The notes below the pieces were generated by a model. It was not told where the DNA came from. It saw only the letters and a program-made list of their open reading frames with translations, and did not search any database. This document shows, in pieces, positions 56,484-64,000 of a DNA stretch of 64,000 nucleotides. Source of the stretch: Hordeum vulgare subsp. vulgare (Eukaryota; Streptophyta; Magnoliopsida; Poales; Poaceae); the NCBI RefSeq assembly GCF_904849725.1, contig NC_058521.1, forward strand, positions 144,054,744-144,118,743. Direction: 5' to 3'. The first letter of the stretch is position 1. Every line of letters begins with the position of its first letter. The position numbers and the translations under genes were made by a program.

Positions 56484-56793
56484 TGAATGGTCGCTGCTTT
56501 TTCTTGCAAAGGATAAAGATTATGTTGATCAAGGATGTGAAGAGGGACGAGATTGGATTCATCACCAAGACTCTCAACTTCCTGCCAATCGCCAACATTC
56601 AGCGTTTCCATGAGGATAAAGTTGGGTATGCTGATGTTGTTGAAAAAGTGTTTGCCGGAGATGGCAAGATTGTCAAGATTGCTGGCATCAGGGACACGGG
56701 GAGGACTGCAACTGTGCTTGTCCGTGGATCCAACCGGTGGGTTATTGATGAAGCTGGTCGCGGTCTTCATGATGCCCTTTGTATCATGAGGGA
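56484..56793 (+). pseudogene. CCT4: Captured fragment of chaperonin CCT4 (TCP-1 delta)
   Basis: About 90 codons of the cytosolic chaperonin CCT delta subunit, part of the ring complex that folds actin and tubulin. Recognised blocks: MLIKDVKRDEIGFITKTLNF, LPIANIQRF, EDKVGYADVVE, GDGKIVKIAGI, GRTATVLVRGSNRWVIDEA and HDALC. Homology seems to extend upstream in another phase (LLFLAK against the conserved HYLAK) across a 1-nt shift near 56513. It stops after ...CIMR, where CCT4 continues with the conserved RCLV. The fragment is intronless, lacks both ends and lies in the sense orientation inside element G, so it is a transduplicated host fragment and not a working gene. Confidence 0.85.
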
Positions 56794-57396
56794 TTTACCA
56801 TGACGATGGCGCGTTGCCTGAAGATGGTTTTCTTATTACACTCTACTTCAGTTAAGACTACAAAGAAAAGCCGAGAGCTATTTGAAATTACAGTGTCGTC
56901 AAGCATCTTTGGAAGTCCCCCGACCCGATGCTCTCCATATGGTTTTGTGAAAGAGTGGAGTCACGAGAAGCCAATTGGTACTAGCTGACGTGCACATTCA
57001 ATATATGCATGGACGCCAAATGACCATCAAATTAATTTACCAATGGAAGTGGTCGCGATCGGTTTTCATCCGTGCAAAGTATACATACATCAGCTATGTT
57101 CTTCGACAAGCCAGTCGCAATCATCATCGAACAAGTTATCGTCAGGTGATATTTGTCCACTCTGTTTTTAATATATACATTGATTCATCCGAGAACAGTT
57201 ACTCTCTTTTGTACTCTTTTTACAGAGAGCAATTACTTAAAACAAAAATGACGATATACCACACACACGTCATTCTACACCGGCTTTCGTTCGTATCATG
57301 ATGCTTAGCGGACGCGCCCAAGCCACCACCCCGCAGCCCGGTTTATATCAAATATATCAAACATCAACCTGACGCAGTTGACTCACTATCCATGGA
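56794..57396 (+). other. Internal DNA of element G without recognisable genes
   Basis: AT-rich region after the CCT4 fragment. Only short frames; nothing recognised. Confidence 0.5.
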
Positions 57397-57613
57397 GGTT
57401 TACAATGACACGGTCAACTCTCACATTTGTGCAAACAAAGGCGGCTTACAATGACGCGGCGGCCAATTCTCGCGTCCGCGCGATCAAGGCGACTTACAAT
57501 GACGCGCCCAAATCTCACGTCCGCACTACTAAAGACAGCATACAAAGACGCGACCAACTCTCACGTCCGCGCAACCAAGATGGCTTACAACGCCACGACC
57601 GATTCTCGGGTCC
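57397..57613 (+). repeat. Tandem repeat, ~46-48 bp, about five units
   Basis: Units begin TTACAATGACGCG and include TCTCACGTCCGCGC, with starts near 57398, 57446, 57494, 57540 and 57585; diverged. Their translation gives spurious repeated peptides. Confidence 0.75.
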
Positions 57614-57654
57614 ATACCAAATCGCCAGCAAACTCTCGCATTCAACTCGACCCA

Positions 57655-57813
57655 CCGGTGCACTGCTTGCTTATACGAGCCGCCCGACACGCGCGTGCAA
57701 GACGCCGCCCTCGCGGTCCAAATGACATCAACATATCGGTGCAGTGCTCGCTTGTACGAGCCGCCCAACAGACGGATGCAAGACGCCATCCTCGCTGTTC
57801 GGACGACATCATC
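57655..57813 (+). repeat. Tandem duplication, two ~79-bp units
   Basis: Two diverged copies starting CGGTGCACTGCTTGC and CGGTGCAGTGCTCGC, each with TACGAGCCGCCC and GCAAGACGCC. Confidence 0.7.
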
Positions 57814-58144
57814 AAAAAAAGGATCGGCTCCTATTCGTGCCGGGTTGCTCAATGGATAGACGCATTGGTCAATACTATCTACTTCAACCTGTCAAGAGTA
57901 ACACGTGAGTTTGTCATGAAGGATCCATCCCCGATGAAGCTACAATTTGAGCCAGCCATCATTGAGCTGACAATTCAAAGCAAGCAACAAAGAAAAAGGA
58001 AAGTGGTCCTGGACGAACCACGAGAGCCGAACCACCCGAGAATTGAGCATGGGTCAAAAGTCCATCGTTAACTGTCATATCTTATGCCGGTTTGTGCCAC
58101 AATCAAGTATGAAGAATCTCAAGCCGCCTCCTTGAGTCGACTTA

Positions 58145-60450
58145 AGACTCGGGGGCTACATGGACATCGCTCAGCAGACTCAACTGGGATGAATAATTCA
58201 AGAACCCCGGGTTGTTACAGGAAAATTAAGCCGGTCTTGGGGGCTGCTGCTTCATTGATGAGAAGATTTAAGAATCGCCAAGAAGACAAGTCGCCATGAT
58301 GCGACCGCCCAAACATGGGAGCCCGACCTTATTGGCGGACGATTCATAAAGTCGTCCAAGCATGGATGCTATCAGTATCAAAGAGCATGAGTCGCCATGC
58401 TGCACTTATTTCAAACTAGATACTGGTAAGCCAAAGAGGACCAAAGTTGCCACGTTGCACGGTTCAAACATGGGCGCCTTATATGATTCTGAGAATTAAA
58501 CCGGCTTACTTGGGGGCTACTAGCTCCCAAGTCATTTTGCAGTAAGAGCGTATACGCTTCTGCAATCCTATGTCTGGATTTTTCCCTAATCATAGGTCAC
58601 TTGGGGGCTTCCTCTCACTGAGATCAGCACGAATACCCTCTTGGCTAGCAAAAAATTAATGCATTACAAATGGTTATACTGGACTGTGTGTTGGACAAAT
58701 CGCCCCGTGGTCCCATGTACTCTTGGCGAGTTATTCCGTTTCTGGACCCTAAACTTGCCTTGGTTAAAACATGAAAGGTACCGGCAAGAGCTAACACATG
58801 GAAAATAGACAAACCATTGGTTCAGTGAACCTGCTTCACTCAAGCTTGACTCGAGCCTGATCAGCCGGTCTAAACACAGCTAAGGCAGCTACAATAGCCT
58901 CTTGGTGTAGCACTATAGCCGTACGAGCTCGTCCTACCCGCCGTGACTCACTGAGCCGGCTTATTTAAAATAGCTTGATGCCATACTTATCATATCATAT
59001 ACATGCATCATATTGCATTGCATCATACATCATACATACATATCATGCCGGTTTTCAAACCGGGTCAAAGCATAAATTCTTGCAGGTGCAAATTAATCTT
59101 TGAATGGCCAATTTGGCTGGATTTTCATCATGGTTTACCATAACTAGTGTTAAATGATTGGGGGTTTTTAAGCCAGCTCAGAAGAATTGTCTATTGTCGA
59201 AGAACTACCCTATCACATATAATGCCGAGTCATCTAATTGATCGGCCCTTGGATTTCTTTAACTTGTGCTCTGTAGTAAACTACAACACTTATGGATTTC
59301 TCAAACATATGGATTTCTCAAGGATATATTTGCCGGGTTACATTGCAACTACGGTAAAGGATTTCTTTTATCACAAAGGCATCATCAGCTCACAGAGTGG
59401 ATATGATTTTATTTTACAATGGAAGGAATAGTCCCAAGTCGCTGTAGGCACGCAACCCGGCACTTGGGGGCTACATTATTCAAATCAAGATTACATCAAA
59501 TTATGAAAGTCCCATGTCGCTGCAAGCATGCACCATGACACTTGGGGGCTAATGCAATCCTCTTTTCAAATCATCACATCATCAACAGACCCGGCTACCT
59601 CAAGGAGATAAGCCGGCCCTGGGGGCTACAGGTCGCTCTTTATTTCAAATATGGATTCAAGGAAGAACCGACTCGTCATTTTTATAATGACCGGCCCTTG
59701 GGGGCTACACATTGCTGCTCAAGGAGAAGAACATGGAAGTCCCGAGTCGCCGCAAGCAATCGACCCGTCACTTGGGGGCTACACTATTCAGATCATAATT
59801 TCTAAAGTCCCAGGTTGCTGCAGGCAAGACAACCCGGCCCTTGGGGGCTACATCACTAAGTTGTTTCATAGATCATGAGGTTCAAATTGGAGACCCGGCC
59901 CATCACACACTGATGACCCGGCCCTTGGGGGCTACAGGTAATATGGATATATCAAAAAATTGAAGAGCACATTTCATTTTGTCATGGAGGTGAAGTATTG
60001 GGAGACCGGTTGAACATATTTTTATCTAGTTGAAGCATTGAAAGACCGGCTCAACATCACACGGACTTGTTAACTGGAGTTCAGTTGTTTGACGGGGCAC
60101 TACTAATAATCATGACCCTCCATTAGCAATCATGACCCGCCATTGTCAATCATAACCCGCCGAAGCAAGAGAAGTTGGTTCAACATTGTGTGGATTTCTT
60201 ATTCCCCAAATTTTCATCAAGCCAAAGCATTGGAGGCCGACTCAATGGCATATGTATTTTATTGCAAAGGACACGTACCAACAAGATGATTGTGAAGACG
60301 GCTCGTTATTATGAAGACGAAACCCAGATTTTTCAAGGAGCCACTTCAGTAAATCAAGCCGTCGAGAGGAGCAAGCCGGTCCCTTAACTTATTTATTATT
60401 CTTATTTCAGGAGCTTACCATGAATAAATTCAAGCTAGCTTGGGGGCTAA
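58145..60450 (+). repeat. Dispersed array of PPT-like CTTGGGGGCTA motifs in element G
   Basis: About 12 copies of (C)TTGGGGGCTA or close variants, near 58149, 58236, 58509, 58599, 59462, 59540, 59619, 59698, 59770, 59839, 59924 and the true PPT at 60438. Several lie in ~80-bp units with AAGTCCCA(A/T)GTCGC and ACCCGGC(A/C)CTTGG. No coding frame is recognised. Confidence 0.75.
60437..60450 (+). promoter_or_regulatory. Polypurine tract of element G
   Basis: AGCTTGGGGGCTAA abuts the 3' LTR start TGTCGGGG. Confidence 0.82.
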
Positions 60451-61095
60451 TGTCGGGGATATACCCCGCAGTGTGACCCGGCTTGGAGTATGACCCGCCA
60501 AGGACTTGGCGACTCACCGACGACTCAGCAGTGACCTGGCGGGCAACTCATACCTGTCCCCACGGGCGACTTAAATAAATGATGAAGGCCCAAGGCCCGG
60601 CGTACACCCTGGCAGAAGACGGCTCATAGAGAGGCCAGGAGGGCCGGCTCACAAGAGAAGGCCCAAGAAGAGGAAAGACTCCCTCACAAAGGAAACAAGA
60701 CCCGGGTTAGGATTCAAGAGAGACTAGTCCTATTCCTACTCCTAGTAGGACTCTACATGTAAACCTACCCCTTCCACCTATATAAGAAGGGGTAAGGCGC
60801 CCCAAGAGGGACAAGATTCACAACTTAGGTCTAGACAAGACAAATCATGAGATAGACAGATTAGACACCCACGAGATTAGAGGTGCCGAGTCTGCACTCT
60901 TGTAATCGAGATCATCATCTTCATCAATGCAACACAAGCAGGAGGACGTAGGCTTTTACCTCCATCGGAGGGGCCGAACCTGGGTAAACTCGCGTCTCTC
61001 GACTCCGACCAACCCCTTCAAGCCGCCACATGGTTGCGATGGCCTCACACCTAAAGTTCTCTCACGAGAACATCTGCCGTGACAAAACCATGATA
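60451..61095 (+). repeat. 3' LTR of element G
   Basis: 645 bp; TGTCGGGGATATACCCC ... CATGATA, followed by AATCC. TATA at about 60779-60785. Confidence 0.92.
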
Positions 61096-61100
61096 AATCC
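61096..61100. repeat. Target site duplication of element G, right (AATCC)
   Basis: Matches 54570-54574. Confidence 0.93.
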
Positions 61101-61792
61101 CGTATACAATTCCCTTTGTCTGTCGGTATAGAACTTGCCCGAGATTCGATCGTCAGTATACCTATACCTTGTTCAGTCTCGTTACCGGTAAGTCTCTTTA
61201 CTCGTTCCGTAGCACATCATCCTGTGAGTAACTACTTAGTCACAATGAGCTCATTATGATGATGTTCTACCGAGTGGGCCTAGAGATACCTCTCCGTCAC
61301 ACGGAGTGACAAATCCCGATCTTGATTCGTACCAACCCAACAGACACTTTCGGAGATACCCGTAGTGCACCTTTATAGTCACCCAGTTACGTTGTGACGT
61401 TTGATACACCCAAAGCACTACTACGGTATCCGGGAGTTGCACAATCTCACGGTCGAAGAAAAAGACACTTGACATTAGAAAAGCTTTAGCGTACGAACAA
61501 CATGATCTAGTGCTATGCTTAGGATTGGGTCTTGTCCATCACATCATTCTTCCAATGATGTGATCCCGTTATCAATGACATCTAATGTCCATGATCAGGA
61601 AACCATGATCATCTATTGATCAACGAGCCAGCCAACTAGAGGCTTGCTAGGGACACATTGTGATCTATTTATTCACACATGTATTACTGTTTCCTATTAA
61701 TACAATTATAGCATGAATAATAGACGATTATCATGAACAAGGGAATATGATAATAACCATTTTATTATTGCCTCTAGGGCATATTTCCAACA

Positions 61793-61797
61793 GATAA
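61793..61797. repeat. Target site duplication of element A, right (GATAA)
   Basis: Matches 16155-16159 and confirms element A as a single 45.6-kb nested insertion. Confidence 0.95.
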
Positions 61798-61861
61798 TTC
61801 TCTTAGTATGGATGGTATTGTAATTAATCCGTCAAAGGTTGTGGGCGTATTTATTCTTCAT
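61798..61861 (+). pseudogene. Exon-like frame split by element A, right part
   Basis: Continues the frame of 16109-16159 with SLSMDGIVINPSKVVGVFIL and ends at donor-like GTAATA. Gene not recognised. Confidence 0.4.
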
Positions 61862-62034
61862 GTAATATGTGAGTACTAAAGGAGTTTCCTAACTTACTGC
61901 TCTTAGTCCCTCATGCTTTTGTTCAGTGTTATTTCATAATCAACAAATCTAAAATGCTATTTAGATAGGAAATAATTATACATGCTTTAATCGTACATAG
62001 TGGTCAAGGAAAGGGCAACCCGCAGAGATGAATT
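61862..62034. other. Low-copy host DNA after element A
   Basis: AT-rich, probably intronic; no feature recognised. Confidence 0.35.
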
Positions 62035-62543
62035 TTAGAGCAACTCCAATATAGCGACCCATTTTGTCCACCGCCGTCCGTTTGGGTCGGTGAGGACAGA
62101 AAAGGCGGCCCAACGCCCCGACCCAAATGGACGCGCGTCTGGTTTTCGTCCCTGGCCGACCCATTCCCGACCCATTTTTGAGCCGGATTTGTGTTGATGC
62201 GGACATGCACACGCTCGCCTTCTCCTTCCCCGGGCCCACTGCTCGGTGGCACATTGGCCTCCCCCCATCCAACCCTCGCCTGCCCCCTTCGTCGCCGACG
62301 TCGTCGTCCATTTTTTCGGCGACTCTGCCAGCTACCGGCGCCCCCACATCCGCCCAACAACGCCGCCCACTCCCACGTCGCCCGTCGTCACCGTCTTGTC
62401 GCCGGGGAGCCGACTGCTTCCCACTCGCCCCCCCCCCCCCACCACACAGCCCGCCCCGACCAAGAAGCCGCCTCACCGCCCGGCCAGATCCTCACCGACA
62501 CGCTCGTCAGACACCGGCCCACTCGTGGACGCCGGTAGGGCAG
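62035..62543. repeat. GC-rich unclassified repeat-like segment
   Basis: Begins AGAGCAACTCCAATATAGCG, a word typical of dispersed Triticeae repeats. It holds an inverted pair CGTCCGTTTGGGTCGG (62075-62090) and CCGACCCAAATGGACG (62118-62133), then Pro/Ser/Arg-coding GC-rich sequence open in several frames. No terminal repeat pair or TSD was found. Perhaps a truncated DNA transposon. Confidence 0.4.
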
Positions 62544-64000
62544 TGCTACGGCAACAAAAATCCTTCCCCGGCAATGGCGCCAGAAATCCTTCTGCTACTT
62601 CTCAAACAACAGCTCCAGAAATTGACACATTGACGGAGACTTCCTTGCGTTGGTTTTTCCCTTGAAGAGGAAAGGGTGATGCAGCACAGGAGCAGTAAGT
62701 ATTTCCCTTAGTTTGAGAACCAAGGTATCAATCCAGTAGGAGAATCTCGTCAAGTCCAGAGTACCTGCGCAAACACAAAAGAGCTTGCACCCAACGCTAT
62801 AAAGGGGTTGTCAATCCCTTCAAGATTGATTGCAAAGTGAGATCTGAAGGTGGAAAGTGCAACGAAGTAAAAGTTTAAGGCTGAAAATATGGTGTGGAGT
62901 AGACCCGGGGGCCATAGTGTTCACTGGAGGCTTCTCTCAAAATAGCAAATATTATGGTGGGTGAAAAAATTACTGTCGAGCAATTGATAGAACCGCGCAA
63001 AGTCATGACGATATCCAAGGCAATGATCATACATATAGGCATCACGTCCGAGACAAGTAGACCGATACTTTCTGCATCTACTACTATTACTCCACACATC
63101 GACCGCTATCCAGCATGCATCTAGTGTATTGAGTTCATGACGAACAGAGTAACTCCTTAAGCAAGATGACATGATGTAGAGGGATAATCTCAAACCAATG
63201 ATGAAAACCCCATATTTTTACCCGTGATGGCAACAACACGATGCGTGCCTCGCTACCCCTTCTGTCACTGGGTGAGGTCACCGCAAGGTATGAACCCAAA
63301 ACCAAGCACTTCTCCCATTGCAAGAATCATAGATCTAGTTGGCCAAACAAAACCCACAACTCGAAGAGAATTACAAGGATATGAAATCATGCATAAGAGA
63401 GATCAGAAGAAACTCAAATAAGATTCATAGATAATCTGATCATAAATCCACAATTCATCGGATCTCGACAAACACACCGCAAAAGAAGATTACATCGGAT
63501 AGATCTCCATGAAGATCATGGAGAACTTTGTATTGAAGATCCAAGAGAGAGAAAAAGCCATCTAGCTACTAGCTATGGACCCGTAGGTCTATGGTGAACT
63601 ACTCACGCATCATCGGAGAGGTCATGGTGTTGATGAAGAAGCCCTCCGTGTCCGAATCCCCCTCCGGCGGGGCAACAGAACGTGCCCCAGATGGGATCTT
63701 GCGGAGACAGAAGCTTGCGGCGGCGGAAAAGTACTTTCGATGATCTCCTGATTTTTTTTCTGGGATTTTAGGGAATTTATAGGCGAAAGACCTATGGCAG
63801 AGGAGGCCCAGGGAGCCCACAAGCCTGGGAGGCGCGGGCCCCCACTGGCCGCGGCTAGGGGGCTTGTGGGGTCCCTAGTGGCCCCCTACCCTGATTCTTA
63901 GGCTTCCCAGTCTTTTTCTGTTTCGAAAAAAAAACTTTTTGGCAGTTTCATTCCGTTTGAAGCCTGGAACATCTACCAACTAAAACTAGTACTCCTGAAG
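62544..64000 (-). repeat. Gypsy LTR H, cut by the window edge
   Basis: On the element strand it includes the tail ...AACCAACGCAAGGAAGTCTCC..., a TATA box (63774-63782 on plus, CTATAAATT in sense) and the promoter inverted repeat arms 63817-63825 and 63861-63869. TGCTAC occurs at 62544 and again at 62593, with a near-perfect PBS (62565-62582, TCCCCGGCAATGGCGCCA) between. No Gypsy internal sequence lies to the left, so 62544 is the better terminus; the alternative is a truncated element with LTR start at 62593. Long frames at 62875-63822 are LTR shadows. Confidence 0.7.

Larger units (their letters stand above)
54575..61095 (+). mobile_element. Non-autonomous LTR retrotransposon G with captured CCT4 fragment
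   Basis: 6521 bp with LTRs 54575-55216 and 60451-61095, a PBS-like sequence after the left LTR, a PPT before the right one, and TSD AATCC. No protease, RT or integrase is recognisable. The two LTRs differ at about 28 of ~642 aligned positions plus one 3-bp indel (hand count, ~4%). Superfamily not determined; probably Gypsy-mobilised. Confidence 0.92.
16160..61792 (-). mobile_element. Angela/BARE-type Copia element A, carrying nested insertions
   Basis: LTRs start TGTTGGAAATATGCCC and end CGTTACCCAACA on the element strand, the signature of the Triticeae BARE/WIS/Angela group. GATAA flanks it at 16155-16159 and 61793-61797. Order on the minus strand: 5' LTR (61792-53497, split by G), PBS, ~1.2-kb leader, gag-protease-integrase-RT (52237-48666), insertion of B, RNase H (18363-17957), PPT, 3' LTR (17924-16160). 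Removing B and G and one copy of each target duplication leaves about 8.8 kb, as expected for this group. Confidence 0.95.
53497..61792 (-). repeat. 5' LTR of Copia element A, split by element G
   Basis: Two parts, 53497-54574 and 61101-61792, total 1770 bp against 1765 for the 3' LTR. TATA-like sequence at 53936-53945. Long frames in 53551-54397 are LTR shadows. Confidence 0.94.

Noticed and set aside
55942..56613. 223-codon plus-strand frame in element G
   Set aside because: Composition-driven (GC-rich); its end overlaps the CCT4 fragment out of frame.
62127..62665. Pro/Arg/Ser-rich frames of up to 168 codons
   Set aside because: Open in three phases and on both strands because of GC content; one crosses into LTR H.
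1..64000. tRNA genes suggested by the repeated TCCCCGGCAACGGCGCCA
   Set aside because: Only the 18-nt PBS complement is present at each site; no tRNA cloverleaf surrounds it.

Overview
The window is a block of Triticeae (wheat/Aegilops/barley-type) genomic DNA, almost entirely LTR retrotransposons. The clues are BARE/Angela/WIS-type Copia LTRs (TGTTGGAAATATGCCC...TACCCAACA), large Athila-like Gypsy elements with ~1.5-1.75 kb LTRs starting TGATACGTC, and tRNA-Asp-type primer binding sites (PBS). No complete host gene, tRNA, rRNA or CRISPR array was seen. All family-level names are judgements from sequence; no database was searched.

Layout. 1-2647: 3' end of a plus-strand Athila-like Gypsy element (F). 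2648-4430: low-copy-looking AT-rich DNA with exon-like pieces of a decayed host gene. 4431-14712: complete minus-strand non-autonomous Gypsy element (E; TSD ATGCT). 14713-16159: more low-copy DNA. 16160-61792: a minus-strand Copia element of Angela/BARE type (A; TSD GATAA), which sits in an exon-like reading frame that resumes at 61798. Element A is blown up to 45.6 kb by a four-level nest, each level with matching 5-bp target duplications: A contains B (18369-48660, CATAC), B contains C (21330-41565, CTCGT), C contains D (27718-37762, GGACG). B also carries a 655-bp hAT-like element (46211-46865, 8-bp TSD). The 5' LTR of A is split by a plus-strand non-autonomous element G (54575-61095, AATCC). 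62035-62543 is GC-rich unclassified DNA, and 62544-64000 is part of another Gypsy LTR (H).

How the parts relate. C is the only Gypsy element with recognisable gag-protease-RT-RNase H-integrase, now broken by D and by point lesions. B, D and E are one non-autonomous family: gag, a retropepsin-like segment, no RT or integrase, and a second ORF (ORF2, ~357 codons) of unknown function. They share PBS, polypurine tract (PPT), LTR ends and parts of the 3' leader with C/F, so C-like elements are plausible helpers. Element A is a decayed gag-pol. Element G carries a captured piece of the cytosolic chaperonin gene CCT4/TCP-1 delta.

Most notable: (1) Gypsy LTR ends appear to have grown stepwise by swallowing the adjacent PBS, with 0, 2 and 3 relict PBS copies in B, D and E. 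(2) A compensated inverted repeat (CCACAAGCC...GGCTTGTGG) lies just upstream of the LTR TATA box in several families and is repeated inside the elements upstream of the last ORF. (3) An exact second PPT lies just after the last ORF in B, C, D and E. (4) G has a dispersed array of about 12 PPT-like motifs leading into its 3' LTR.
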